Counted from the stretch's first letter, positions 1 through 9,261 are shown. The stretch: DNA of 42,418 nt from Acidobacteriota bacterium (GCA_030278895.1 JARXKK010000011.1:1-42418), one strand, 5' to 3'. Numbers and translations: made by a program. The notes: generated by a model not told the origin, from the letters alone.

Positions 1-2055
1 GAACTCTTCCGGCTCGATCGCGATCCAGTCCCTCTCGGGGAGCTCGTCCCCCGTTTTCACGACGACGACAAACCCGACGTCGAGCCGCCGGAGGTTCTCC
101 CGCCACTCCTCGCGGACAGCGCGATGCCGGGGAAATTCCAACGGCCCTCCCCACGAGAAGAACGAGGCTCCGAGCGGCGGGTCGAGACCTCCCCGTGCCG
201 ATGGACCGCGGTAGATGGGGACGTAAAGCAGGCGATTCTGGAGGCGCCGCCCGAAGAACGGGTACGGCTGGTTGCCGCCGCAGAAGGCGATCGTCGTGCC
301 GGGGGGCGCGGCGCCGTCGAGGAACGCGGCCGCCGGGATGGTGTCGAGCTTCCGCGCCAGATACGTCTCGAGGAGCCGCCCGCCGAACATCGAGACGAGC
401 GCGACGAGGACCGTCGCGACGATCAGACTCACCCCCATCGGTCCGACCTTCGAAGATCGCGGAGCCGCGCGCCGCCAGAGGACGTCCGCCATGACGATCG
501 CGGCGCTCAGTGCCCCCGCCGCGAGGACCCAACCCGTGCCCCGATCCGCATGCTGCGAGGCGACCAGCGCAGCCATGACTGCGAGGAGGACCGCCTGCCG
601 GCCCAGGCGCGCCACACGCGACGGGAGGCGCTCCACGAGCCACGCGACGGCGATCCCCGCGAGGGCGAGCGCTCCGTACACGTATCGAATGTCCCGGTGG
701 TCGACCATCAGGCGGACGAAAGTCAGGTACAGGACGACGGGCAGCGTGAGCAGGACGACTTCTCCCGCTTCGACGCCCCGGCCTCTCCCGGGCCGCGCGC
801 GTCGCACAAGCGAGCCGAGCCACGAGAGAAAAGCGAGAAGCGGCGCCAGCACGGCAGCGGGAAGGAGGATCCATCGGAACAACGGCCCGAAGAGGTCGAT
901 ACGGTCCCAGAGAAATCGGAGCGGCTCCAGATCGGACCCTCCCCCCGCCCCGAGCCCGGCGATCGTGTCCCCCGCCCAACCCTGGAAAATCCGATGACCC
1001 CCGACGCTCAGCGTCGCCGGGAAGAGAGGGTTCCCGGTCCCGACCGCGTTGCGCAGATACGTGTAACCGCCGACGCCGACGAGCGTGAGCGCCCCCGCCA
1101 GGCATCCGAGCCAGGCCGATCGAAACCCGGGGCGGGAATCGCCCGTCTGCTTCCGCCGAAGCCCGGAAGCCGCACACGCGCCCGCCAGAAGGACGAGCGG
1201 AGGAAGAAACATCGCTCCGGTGTACTTGGTGCCGATGAGCAGGCCGAGAGACGCTCCGAGGAATACGGCGCGCCCGGGCGTGGGGCCGCGTCGAAGGAGC
1301 AGGGCGGCGCAGGCGCTCGCGAGGACGCAAAAGCCCACGAGGTGGTCGTTGCCCGCCCCGAGCATCCCTGACGGGAAGACACGCGGATTCGCCGCATAGA
1401 GGAGCACCGCGACGCCCACCGCTCCCGCGCGGAGCGACAGCAGCCGCGCGAGGGAGGCGAGCGCGACGAGGGAGAACAGCGCAAACGGAACCTCGCTCCA
1501 CCGCGCCAGGAAGTCGATGCCGCCAAGCGGGACGAGGAGCAACAGTGAGAACAGCTCCCCGGCGATCGGATAGAACGTCGTGCTGCCGTCGCCAATCGGG
1601 AACTTCATGCTCCGGAGGTCGTGCCACTGGTGCCACGTCGCGGCGGCCGAGAGATGGTAGGAGGTGTCGTCGAAGCCGTGTGCGCCCGGAGGTGCGTCCC
1701 ATTGCGAGAAGACCGCGAAGGCCGTCGCGATCCCGAAAAACGCGAGGGCGGCCAGCATCGTCGAGCGTTCCGCCTGGCCCCCAGACTGGACGATTCGGTT
1801 CGGCGGCACCGGCGCCCGCATCGCGAGGGGTGCGGCCGCCAGCAGGGCGAGCGCCCCGGCAAAGAGAACGGTCCGCGGCGTCAGGGCGCCGAAGTGACCC
1901 AGCAACGTTGCGACGACGGTCCAGCACGCGACCAGGAACACGAGAGCCGCCGTGAGCGTCGTCGCCAGGTCCTCGTCCGGAAGGAGGAATCTCGCGAGGC
2001 GGAAGGAAAGCAGGCCGATCCCGAGAAAGAAGACGATCGCGAGGGCCAGGATCAT
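1..2055 (-). CDS. GT-C fold glycosyltransferase-like membrane protein, C-terminus cut by window edge
   Basis: The frame is open from an ATG at 2055 to base 1, 685 codons with no stop, so the C-terminus is missing. The product is strongly hydrophobic with many predicted membrane spans; between the first spans lies an extracytoplasmic loop with FDDTSYH (about residues 128-134). An acidic pair in the first loop after the first membrane segments is typical of GT-C glycosyltransferases (ArnT/PMT/GT39 relatives), which transfer sugars from lipid-phosphate donors. It starts 11 bases after the stop of the CPBP gene and is probably the last or next-to-last cistron of that operon. The exact donor and acceptor cannot be told. 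Family assignment is by architecture only; it could also be an uncharacterised polytopic protein with a similar loop. Confidence 0.7.
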   Translation of the reverse strand, partial: MILALAIVFFLGIGLLSFRLARFLLPDEDLATTLTAALVFLVACWTVVATLLGHFGALTPRTVLFAGALALLAAAPLAMRAPVPPNRIVQSGGQAERSTMLAALAFFGIATAFAVFSQWDAPPGAHGFDDTSYHLSAAATWHQWHDLRSMKFPIGDGSTTFYPIAGELFSLLLLVPLGGIDFLARWSEVPFALFSLVALASLARLLSLRAGAVGVAVLLYAANPRVFPSGMLGAGNDHLVGFCVLASACAALLLRRGPTPGRAVFLGASLGLLIGTKYTGAMFLPPLVLLAGACAASGLRRKQTGDSRPGFRSAWLGCLAGALTLVGVGGYTYLRNAVGTGNPLFPATLSVGGHRIFQGWAGDTIAGLGAGGGSDLEPLRFLWDRIDLFGPLFRWILLPAAVLAPLLAFLSWLGSLVRRARPGRGRGVEAGEVVLLTLPVVLYLTFVRLMVDHRDIRYVYGALALAGIAVAWLVERLPSRVARLGRQAVLLAVMAALVASQHADRGTGWVLAAGALSAAIVMADVLWRRAAPRSSKVGPMGVSLIVATVLVALVSMFGGRLLETYLARKLDTIPAAAFLDGAAPPGTTIAFCGGNQPYPFFGRRLQNRLLYVPIYRGPSARGGLDPPLGASFFSWGGPLEFPRHRAVREEWRENLRRLDVGFVVVVKTGDELPERDWIAIEPEEF

Positions 2056-2066
2056 CGGGACCGCGA

Positions 2067-5000
2067 TCAGCCCCCGCTGACCGGCAGAGCGGCCGCATCC
2101 CGCCGCGGCCGGTCCAGGCCGCGGAAGACGACGAAGGCCGCCACGGCGGCGAGCACGGCCACGCCGTTCCACACCCACGGCGTCACGCCGCTGGACACGA
2201 GGTCGGCTCCCGATCCCGCCGCGGCCAGGAGCGCCGCCGCGAAGAAGTATGCCCGCGGGTCGTCGCGGAGGAACACGGTGATCGCCGCGACCGCCGCGAG
2301 CGCCGTCAAGGCGCCCGCGAAGACGGGAACGGCGAGCTCGCCGGCCGTCCGCGCGCCGAACGGCGCGAAGACGCCGACGGCGACCGCGAGAAGCCCCAGA
2401 CGAAGAGCCGGTTTCTTCAGAACGTCGTGGAGGAGCAGCGCGAGAAAGGCCGCACCTCCCCCGAGGAGAAGGGCGCGAACGACGATGCCGTCGAGGACGA
2501 TGGCGGCGGGAATGAGCGTCTCGACTCCCTGCGGAAACGAGAAGCCCGACACTCCCGCCTCGAGGGGGAACGTCGCAGAGACGCCGCGGGCGAGCGCGCG
2601 CACGCCGAGAACGAGCACGGCGGCGCCCGCGCCGGCCGCGAAGGCGCGCGGGCCGTCGGCGCCGCCTCGCCGGAACGCGGCCGCCGCGTCCGGCTTCACC
2701 GCAAAGACGAGTGCCACCGCGAGGACGGCGGCGCCGTAGGCGACGAGGACGCCCACGAGCAGGCCCACGCCCGCGACGATCGCGAAGACCGGCATCGAAA
2801 ACTGTGAGTCGTAACGCGTGAGGATGAGCGGAAGCGAGAGGACGCGAGAGAAGATCGCCGGCAGGGCGAGGAAGGCCGCGAGCCGGAGGACGCGCCGCCA
2901 CGGAATCGACCCGGCGCGGGAGAGGCGCACGAACTCCACGACGAGGAGCCCCACGAGCGTTCCCCACGCGAGGATCTTCCACACGATCGCGGCATACGTC
3001 GCGGCCGTCGACTTCTCGCGGGAACGAATCCAGTCTTCCGGCAGCTTCAGGGCCGTGGCGAAAAGGGACGGGACGTCGCCCGCGAACCCGGTGACCGCGC
3101 GCCGGGTCGCCTCGCCGGAGCGCTCGAGACGCGACTCGGTAACGACGAGCGTGTCCCCCCGCGCCTTTCGCGCCTCGCTCTTCGAGGACACGACCTCCCA
3201 CGCGAGAGGGTCGAAGCCGAACGACGCGAGGACCTTCGCCGCCTTCGCGCGTGCCGTTGTTTCGTCGGGGCTCGCGCCGGGCTCGGCCTCGGGGAAGGAG
3301 CGGTGGAAGCCCGCGACCCGGCCCGTTCGCGCGTCCACCGACACGGTCGCGCCGTGCTCGTCGAGGGCGCGCACGTACCTCACGTTCCAGACCGGCCCCG
3401 GAAAAATCGTCGTCGCCCACTTCGCGAGAAGCGACATGCCGCCCTTTTCGAGGAGCCAACGCTCCCCGAGATCCGACTCGCCGTACGGGACGAGACCCGT
3501 CCCCGTGTCGGAAGGATCCTCGAGCGCAGGGAAAGCGGTGGCGGTCGTCGCCACGGAGAGGTATCCCGCGGGGTCGTCGCCCGCCGCCTTCAGCCAGGCG
3601 CCCGCGGCGGCCTTCGCTCCCTTGCGGTCGACCGTGACCTTCACGTCCTCCCAGAGTCCGGCCCTGGGCAGGACGAAGCGCGCGGCGGCGAATGCGAGGA
3701 GCGCGAGGGCGAGAGCCGCGGCGACGCGCGCGGGGCTCAGCGCGCGCGGCGGCGCGCAGCTCGATGGAACACCTTCCTCGGCACGCGCGGGCGCCGGCGC
3801 CGTGCCGGTCGCGGCGTTCGTGAGATCCCCGTCCGGCGTGAAACCGCCGCGCCGGAGATAGAGGACGAGCGACACGCCGAGCGGAAGCAGGAGGACGAGA
3901 GACGCGGCCGCGCCGGACACGACGAAGTACGGGTTGGACGAGCGCAGGAGAAGAAGCGCCGTGTAGACGGCGTCGACGGTGAAGTGCCACACGAGGAGCG
4001 GAAAGATGTCCGCCTTCAGCATCACGAAGCCGATGAGAATTCCGGCGAACCCCACTTCCACGCCCCGGATGTAAAAGGGCTGATTCGGATACGTGCTGTG
4101 CGCGAAGCCCCAGATGAGCGCGGGGACGACCACCGCCGCCCAGCGCGGCAGGAAACGCTCGGCGAAGGGAATCGAGAACATCCGCGACGAGAACTCCTCG
4201 GTCGTCGCGGGCATGAATCCCATCAGGAGGACGCCGAGCCAGGGGAACGAGGTGCCGAGCAGGTTCGAGTACGGCACGTCGGCGGGAGCCCACGCGCCGA
4301 AATGCGCGGCCACGATGTAGAAGACGATCTGGTATGCGAAGAAGAACGCCGTCATCGCGTAACCGAGGAGGAGCCCACGGAAGAAACGCTTCGAGCCGAT
4401 TCCGCGGAGCGACAGGATGCGGCCGAGGGCCGGCTTGTCCGGATAGCGCTCCCGGTAGAGCGGCTCCCCGGCCGCGACGAGGAGGAGCAGCACGACGCCG
4501 AGGGTGACGGCTCCCCCCAGGTCGCCCGCCACCGCTTTCGCGACGAAGCCCGCCCATCCGTCCGAGGTCTCGTAGTCGAACAGCCGGATCGGCATCTCGT
4601 TGAGCGACGCGAGGAACTGCAGGAGCGCGCCCGTCCCCGCGAACGCGAGCGCCCACTTCCACTTCACGTCCTTGCGGCGTACGCGCTCGAGGAAGACGAC
4701 GACGATGGCGAGAGCCGTGAGAAGAAGGCCGAGTGTCGCGACCGTCCCGGCCGCCAGGTTCTTCGAGCGGAGCGTCTCGTAATCGCGCCGCCACTTCTCC
4801 GGCACCTCGAGGTGGAACGACGAGCGCCCGACGCGATCCCCCTGCACCTCGACGAGGTAGCGGAGCGCGGCATCCCCGAAACGGATCGTGTTCGACTCCC
4901 AGACGAACGTCCGGTCCACGCGCGCGGGGCGCTTCTCGACCGTCGCCTCGATGAACCGCAGGCTGGACGCTTCGATCCCGCGCAGCGTCCGGATCTCCGC

Positions 5001-5483
5001 CTCCGCCAGCGCGCGCGCTCCCGCCTCGCCCGGGTCGTGGGCGGCCTCTTTCTCGGGCAGGATCCGGCGGATCGCGAGGAGCCGCCCGTCCGGCGAGACC
5101 GCCGCCCGGTATTCGAGCTTCTCGAGCGGACGCACCCAGCGGACGGACCAGCGCCAGACGGGCACCGTCGACCCAAAGACCGGGTTCGCCTTCTCGAGGC
5201 CGAGCGTCCTCTCGAGATAGACCTTCGCCTCGTCGTCTCCGTCGAAAATCGCGAGGGAGCGCATCCCGTCGAGAGAGAAACCGCGCGCGCGGAGCGCGTC
5301 GGCACCCCGGCGAATGGCCTCCTCGCGCGTGACCTTGAAGTCGATCGAGGCTTCGGGGAACGCGCGCGTGAACCCGGCGCGGAAGACGAGGGCGCCGCCG
5401 GCGATCGTGAGCAGACAGAGGGCGATGAAGATGCGGTCGCGCCGGTCGAAGCGCACGCGCGGGTCGCCGGACGGCTCGATCAC
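2067..5483 (-). CDS. CPBP-family intramembrane protease-like protein, 1138 aa, internally duplicated
   Basis: A polytopic membrane protein. The middle carries the CPBP (CAAX protease/bacteriocin-processing, Abi) motifs: EEFSSR at E429-R434, FAHS with H462, and HFTVD with H500-D504, which in the family form the intramembrane glutamate/histidine active site. A roughly 190-residue extracytoplasmic domain lies before it (about 48-235). A second, similar region (about 615-810) precedes another block of membrane spans that has no EExxxR motif. Typical CPBP proteins are 200-300 residues, so this is a large multidomain version. The GTG start overlaps the holA stop as GTGA. Substrate is unknown. The protease-fold call rests on three well-spaced motifs; activity is not shown. 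Confidence 0.8.
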   Translation of the reverse strand: MIEPSGDPRVRFDRRDRIFIALCLLTIAGGALVFRAGFTRAFPEASIDFKVTREEAIRRGADALRARGFSLDGMRSLAIFDGDDEAKVYLERTLGLEKANPVFGSTVPVWRWSVRWVRPLEKLEYRAAVSPDGRLLAIRRILPEKEAAHDPGEAGARALAEAEIRTLRGIEASSLRFIEATVEKRPARVDRTFVWESNTIRFGDAALRYLVEVQGDRVGRSSFHLEVPEKWRRDYETLRSKNLAAGTVATLGLLLTALAIVVVFLERVRRKDVKWKWALAFAGTGALLQFLASLNEMPIRLFDYETSDGWAGFVAKAVAGDLGGAVTLGVVLLLLVAAGEPLYRERYPDKPALGRILSLRGIGSKRFFRGLLLGYAMTAFFFAYQIVFYIVAAHFGAWAPADVPYSNLLGTSFPWLGVLLMGFMPATTEEFSSRMFSIPFAERFLPRWAAVVVPALIWGFAHSTYPNQPFYIRGVEVGFAGILIGFVMLKADIFPLLVWHFTVDAVYTALLLLRSSNPYFVVSGAAASLVLLLPLGVSLVLYLRRGGFTPDGDLTNAATGTAPAPARAEEGVPSSCAPPRALSPARVAAALALALLAFAAARFVLPRAGLWEDVKVTVDRKGAKAAAGAWLKAAGDDPAGYLSVATTATAFPALEDPSDTGTGLVPYGESDLGERWLLEKGGMSLLAKWATTIFPGPVWNVRYVRALDEHGATVSVDARTGRVAGFHRSFPEAEPGASPDETTARAKAAKVLASFGFDPLAWEVVSSKSEARKARGDTLVVTESRLERSGEATRRAVTGFAGDVPSLFATALKLPEDWIRSREKSTAATYAAIVWKILAWGTLVGLLVVEFVRLSRAGSIPWRRVLRLAAFLALPAIFSRVLSLPLILTRYDSQFSMPVFAIVAGVGLLVGVLVAYGAAVLAVALVFAVKPDAAAAFRRGGADGPRAFAAGAGAAVLVLGVRALARGVSATFPLEAGVSGFSFPQGVETLIPAAIVLDGIVVRALLLGGGAAFLALLLHDVLKKPALRLGLLAVAVGVFAPFGARTAGELAVPVFAGALTALAAVAAITVFLRDDPRAYFFAAALLAAAGSGADLVSSGVTPWVWNGVAVLAAVAAFVVFRGLDRPRRDAAALPVSGG

Positions 5484-6913
5484 AGGCCGGGGATCTTAGC
5501 CCGCGAGAGAAGCCACGCCTCGAGCAGCTCCGGGCCCGTGCCCGCCCCGCTCTTGACGCCGCGGTCGATCGCCTCCAGCCCGATGAGCGCGCGCTTGAGG
5601 TCCTCTGCCGTCCAGCCCAGGGCCGCGAGGTAGGCCTTGTGGAGAATGAACGGGTGCGCGTCGAGAGGAAGGGGCGGAAGACCCGGGCGGGTCGCCTTGA
5701 GCGCCGGAAGGATGCGGTCCACGAATCCGCGGTAGTCCACGCGTCGCGGCGCGCCCGACGAAGAGGAAGACGCCGCCCTTTCGTCCAGAGCCGCGCGCAG
5801 CGCGAGCATCCTCCTGATCTCGGCCGCGAGGAGACCGAGGAGCGGGAAGAACGCGGCCTCGCCGCGCGGCCCCTTCTTCGCCGAAGGCGCGTCCTCCTTG
5901 CCTCCCCACGGGCGGAACGCGCTGAAGCTGGCTCCCGAGAGAAGTTTCCCGAGAAGGCGCAGAGCCCCGGCGACATCGCGCCCCGCGACGGCCTCGACGA
6001 AGTCCGAGCCGTACTCACGGCTCTCGTCGGCGATCTGCCGCGCGGCCTCTTCGGCGGTCACGCGCGGCCCGGCCGCGGAGTCGATGAGGCGATCGAGATC
6101 CGAGAGGAACGGCCGCGCCGCGAGCCGGCCCCGGCCGGAGAGAAGCTCGAAGACCTCGGGCTCGACGAGAACCTGGCGGTCGATGGCGCGTTCGAGACCG
6201 AGCGCGGCCAGGCGCTCGCGGCGCGCGGATTCATCGGGCACGGAGAGGTCCGCGGCGCGCGCCGCGCGCCGGAGGCCCTGCGTCGCGCGGTGCTGCGCGT
6301 CGGGCGTGACGGCGTGGACGAGGAGGACGTTGTCGGACGCGCCCGCGCGCGCCGCGAAATCGAGAAGCCTGTCCAGCGCGGACTCCGCGCCTTCCTCGAA
6401 CGCGGGCAGGAGCGCGAGGAGCGCGGCAAGCTCCGGCGCGCGGTCGGCGCGCTTCACGCGCCCGGCGATCCGGCGCGCGGCGTCCTCGGGATCGTCGCCG
6501 ACGGCGACGCCGGCCGCCCCGGCAAACGTGTGCGCCTTGCGCGCGAGGCGCGTGAGGACGCGCGCGTCGCCCTGGGCCTCCGCCGCCTCATCGAGGAGCG
6601 CATCGACCTCTTCCGCCGTGAGGCCCTTGCCGCGGAACAACTCCGTGGCCTCCAGAACCACGAGCCGGTTCGTCGAGAAGAGCGCGACGGTCGCGGCATC
6701 CGCCACGGCTTCCTTCACGCCCTCGCCCGCCGCCTCGTACGTCGAAACCTCTCCCTCGCGGAAGGCCTCCTGAAATGCCGCCGTCAGGCGGCGCGCGCCC
6801 TCGGCCACGATCCAGTCGTCGTCGCCGGACAGGAAGAGGACCGGATGGAGAGGCGTCGTCCTCGCCGAGGCGAGGAGCGGGGCGAGCGGCGCGAAGGGAT
6901 CGGGGCGTTTCAC
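5480..6913 (-). CDS. holA: DNA polymerase III delta subunit
   Basis: Delta opens the beta sliding clamp within the clamp-loader complex during chromosome replication. The N-terminus reads PVLFLSGDDDWIVAEGARRL, close to the family's opening strand and helix (usually fLyGeD..l..e.a), followed by a segment like LVVLEATELF. The C-terminal third has the helical collar region ending with the ILHKAYLAALGWT-type stretch. At 477 residues it is longer than the usual 330-350, with an extra low-complexity stretch in the second half. Start is GTG nine bases after the dksA-like stop; no strong Shine-Dalgarno is visible, which suggests coupling to upstream translation. The stop overlaps the CPBP start by four bases. 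Sequence divergence leaves some doubt, but context and N-terminus agree. Confidence 0.8.
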   Translation of the reverse strand: MKRPDPFAPLAPLLASARTTPLHPVLFLSGDDDWIVAEGARRLTAAFQEAFREGEVSTYEAAGEGVKEAVADAATVALFSTNRLVVLEATELFRGKGLTAEEVDALLDEAAEAQGDARVLTRLARKAHTFAGAAGVAVGDDPEDAARRIAGRVKRADRAPELAALLALLPAFEEGAESALDRLLDFAARAGASDNVLLVHAVTPDAQHRATQGLRRAARAADLSVPDESARRERLAALGLERAIDRQVLVEPEVFELLSGRGRLAARPFLSDLDRLIDSAAGPRVTAEEAARQIADESREYGSDFVEAVAGRDVAGALRLLGKLLSGASFSAFRPWGGKEDAPSAKKGPRGEAAFFPLLGLLAAEIRRMLALRAALDERAASSSSSGAPRRVDYRGFVDRILPALKATRPGLPPLPLDAHPFILHKAYLAALGWTAEDLKRALIGLEAIDRGVKSGAGTGPELLEAWLLSRAKIPGL

Positions 6914-6922
6914 GCCCCGAAA

Positions 6923-7312
6923 CTACAACAATCCCTTGTCTTGCAATTCCTGGCAGTCCAGGCAGTGGCGCGCCCAGGGAACCGCCTCGATGCGCTTCTC
7001 CTGGACGACCTGCGAGCAGTGGACGCACGTGCCGTACGTCCCCGTGTCGAGCCGCCCGAGCGCTTCCTCGATGAGCAGGAGGAGCTTGCGATCGCTCTCG
7101 GAGAGCGAATACGCGAACTCTTTCGTGTAGGCGGACGTCGCACGGTCGGCCATGTCCTGCGCCGACTCGTCGCTCGTCTCGTCGGAGACCTGGCGATTCT
7201 TCGCGAGGTCCTGGACGAGCTCGTCGCGCTTGGTGAGAAGGCGTTTCCTCACCTTGTCGCCGACTTCCTTCTTCGTGGACCTGGCGGGCATCGCGGCGGT
7301 TTTAGGTGACAT
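6923..7312 (-). CDS. DksA/TraR-family zinc-finger regulator
   Basis: A 129-residue protein with an N-terminal helical region and a C-terminal Cys4 zinc finger: CVHC and CLDC about 17 residues apart. DksA/TraR proteins bind the secondary channel of RNA polymerase and modulate initiation, often together with ppGpp. The helical hairpin has acidic residues but no clean DksA DxxDxA tip motif (the stretch SDETSDESAQDMADRA is the nearest), so the name dksA is not given. ATG at 7312 is chosen because longer frames run into rlmH; an internal ATG seven codons in is also possible. It lies 20 bases after rlmH and nine before holA. Stop codon is TAG. Confidence 0.85.
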   Translation of the reverse strand: MSPKTAAMPARSTKKEVGDKVRKRLLTKRDELVQDLAKNRQVSDETSDESAQDMADRATSAYTKEFAYSLSESDRKLLLLIEEALGRLDTGTYGTCVHCSQVVQEKRIEAVPWARHCLDCQELQDKGLL

Positions 7313-7332
7313 GCTGGTCGTCTCCCTCGAGA

Positions 7333-7803
7333 TCACTTGGAATAGGCGACGCCGGAAAGCGCCGCGGTCGCCCGGTAAACCTGTTCCGTCAGGACCAACC
7401 GTGCCAGCTGATGGGGCAGGGTCATCCGGGAAAGCGGGAGGATAGCACGCGCCCGCGGGCGCAGAACGGGGTCCAGACCGAACGCACCGCCCACCGCGAA
7501 GACGACCGCCGAAGGCGACGAATCGAGCCAGGAGCGGAGGTCGGCCGCAAATTCCGCGCTCGTCTTTTCCTTGCCGTTCTCGTCGAGGAGCACGAGAAGA
7601 TCGCGCGGGGCGAGGGCCGCGAGGAGACGCTCCGCCTCCTTCGCGCGAATGCGCGCGGCATCCGGTTTCGGGCCTGGCTTCTCCTCCTTGACGATCGTCA
7701 CGTCGCACGACGCGAAGCGGCCGATGCGTGAGGCGTATCGCTCGACGCCCCGGGCGTACTCGGCTTCGTCGCTCTTGCCGACGAAGAGAAACCGGATTCT
7801 CAA
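7333..7803 (-). CDS. rlmH: 23S rRNA pseudouridine(1915)-N3-methyltransferase RlmH (SPOUT)
   Basis: RlmH uses S-adenosylmethionine to methylate pseudouridine 1915 in helix 69 of 23S rRNA. At 156 residues it has the family length. Hallmarks are the SAM-binding knot segments VVFAVGGAFGLDP and LPHQLARLVLTEQVYRA and the C-terminal end GVAYSK, equivalent to the usual G.PYHK. The start is TTG, overlapping the stop of the preceding AAA+ gene as TTGA; no ATG or GTG fits the conserved N-terminus MRIRFLFVGK. It sits close to nadD and rsfS, its usual neighbours in many bacteria, and leads into the dksA-like gene. Confidence 0.95.
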   Translation of the reverse strand: MRIRFLFVGKSDEAEYARGVERYASRIGRFASCDVTIVKEEKPGPKPDAARIRAKEAERLLAALAPRDLLVLLDENGKEKTSAEFAADLRSWLDSSPSAVVFAVGGAFGLDPVLRPRARAILPLSRMTLPHQLARLVLTEQVYRATAALSGVAYSK

Positions 7804-8738
7804 GGGCCCGTCCGCCTCGCGTAAAGGGTCTTGCGGGCTACCCCGAGGCGGCGCGCCGCCTCGGCCACGTTTCCACCCGCCTCGTCGAGGATGAGGGCGA
7901 TGTAGGCGTTCGCGAGCTGCCGGAGGGACCAGCGCGCGTGAGCGGCCGCGTGGAGGAGCGCCTCGGGATCCGACGGGCCCGCGAGCTTCAGGTGCCGGGC
8001 GTCGATGGCGGCAGCGCCTTCGGCGAGCGCTTCGTTCGCGGCCCTGCGGACGACGTTCTCGAGCTCGCGGAAGTTGCCGCGCCAGGCATGCCCCAGGATC
8101 ACGCGCCGCGCGGCCGCCGTGAACAGGGCCGGGCCCCCACCGGCCTTCGCGAGAGCGCGCGCCGCCGGAAGAACGTCTTCGCCCCTCTCGGCGAGAGGGG
8201 GCAGGCTGACCGTGACGACCGCGAGCCGGTAGAAGAGATCCTCCCGGAACGTCCCGGCGCGCGCCCGGCGCGGCAGGTCGGGTCCAGCGGAGGCCACGAG
8301 CCGCGCGCGGAGCGGCAGGAGACGCGTGCCTCCGACGCGCCGCACGAGGCGCTCCTCGACGACGCGGAGGAGCTTTCCCTGAGCGCGAAGAGAGAGCGCG
8401 TCGACCCGGTCGAGGTAGAGCGTTCCTTCGCCCGCGCCCTCGAGGAGGCCGGGCTTTCCCGCGACGGCACCCGTGAAGGCCCCGCGCTCGTGCCCGAAGA
8501 GCTCGCTCTCGAAGAGATCGTCCGAAACGGCCGCGAGATCCACGCGCACGAAGGGCGCCGCGGCGCGCGCCGAGCGCTCGTGCAGGAGGCGGGCGAGCCG
8601 GTCCTTCCCCGTTCCGGGCGCTCCGAGGAGGAGCACCGTGTTGGCCGAGTCAACCGCGCGCGCGAGCCGCCTGAGCTGCTCCCGGAGGCCGCGGTGGCGC
8701 GTCACGAACAGGGCGGAGGACGCGGGGCGTCCCGCCAT
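7800..8738 (-). CDS. sigma54-interacting AAA+ activator-like protein, no receiver domain, altered Walker B
   Basis: The 312-residue product consists of the sigma54-interaction AAA+ domain (about 10-240) and a C-terminal Fis-type helix-turn-helix (about 275-308, GGNVAEAARRLGVARKTLY). Walker A is GAPGTGKD (39-46), and the sigma54-contacting GAFTGA loop is intact (86-91). Walker B reads LYLDRVD: the catalytic glutamate after D110 is an arginine. FREDLFYRL and the RGNFRELENV sensor II-like stretch are present. There is no N-terminal receiver, GAF or PAS domain, so signal input must come from elsewhere or be absent. It lies between rsfS and rlmH, an uncommon place for such a gene, and its stop overlaps the rlmH start. 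Family assignment is sure; ATPase activity is doubtful. Confidence 0.88.
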   Translation of the reverse strand: MAGRPASSALFVTRHRGLREQLRRLARAVDSANTVLLLGAPGTGKDRLARLLHERSARAAAPFVRVDLAAVSDDLFESELFGHERGAFTGAVAGKPGLLEGAGEGTLYLDRVDALSLRAQGKLLRVVEERLVRRVGGTRLLPLRARLVASAGPDLPRRARAGTFREDLFYRLAVVTVSLPPLAERGEDVLPAARALAKAGGGPALFTAAARRVILGHAWRGNFRELENVVRRAANEALAEGAAAIDARHLKLAGPSDPEALLHAAAHARWSLRQLANAYIALILDEAGGNVAEAARRLGVARKTLYARRTGP

Positions 8739-8745
8739 AAGGTGC

Positions 8746-9261
8746 CTAGCGGAACGCCGCCGTGGCGTCCGGAGCGTCTCCCCACAGCCTTTCGAGGCCG
8801 TAGAAGCGGCGCGCCTCGTCGTGGAAGACGTGGAACACCACGTCGCCGTAGTCGAGGAGGATCCAGGCCGCCGAGGAATAGCCCTCGATCGAGATCGGCC
8901 GGCGGCCCACGGCCTTGAGGGCCAGCTCGACGGCGTCGGAGAGAGCCTGCGCCTGCCGATCGCTCCCCGCCGTCGCGAGGACGAAGTAGTCGGAGATCGT
9001 CGTCAGACCCTGAAGATTCAGGACGACGAGCTTCTCGGCCTTCTTGTCGAGAAGCGCGGCCACGCCCTTCTTGAGCTGTTCGGTCAAGCGCGCGTCGAGC
9101 CCCGGGTCGGCGGAAGCGCGCGGCTTCTCGGATGCGCCGGAGTGGGAGGCCGCCGCAGCAGCGGCTGCCGAAGCCCGCGCTCCGGAGCGCGCTCCGGTCC
9201 GCTGAAGGGTCGCCTCGATGAGGTCGTCGATGGGCCCCACCTGGGGAACCGGATGTTTCAC
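8746..9261 (-). CDS. rsfS: ribosome silencing factor RsfS (RsfA/Iojap family)
   Basis: RsfS binds ribosomal protein uL14 and blocks joining of the 30S and 50S subunits under starvation. The conserved core starts near residue 60 and includes LVVLNLQGLTTISDYFVLATAGSDRQ, then the GYSSAAWILLDYGDVVFHVF segment typical of the family. An alanine-rich N-terminal extension of about 55 residues precedes it. The start is GTG at 9261, overlapping the nadD stop as GTGA; a longer reading would run through nadD in another frame and is rejected. It ends in TAG seven bases before the AAA+ gene. Confidence 0.92.
   Translation of the reverse strand: MKHPVPQVGPIDDLIEATLQRTGARSGARASAAAAAAASHSGASEKPRASADPGLDARLTEQLKKGVAALLDKKAEKLVVLNLQGLTTISDYFVLATAGSDRQAQALSDAVELALKAVGRRPISIEGYSSAAWILLDYGDVVFHVFHDEARRFYGLERLWGDAPDATAAFR

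Noticed and set aside
3303-5633. 776-codon open frame on the plus strand
   Set aside because: Antisense shadow of the CPBP-like gene, with charged low-complexity translation.
6923-7708. 261-codon form of the DksA/TraR-like protein
   Set aside because: The N-terminal half lies over rlmH in another frame and is low-complexity; the ATG at 7312 gives a normal-length family member.
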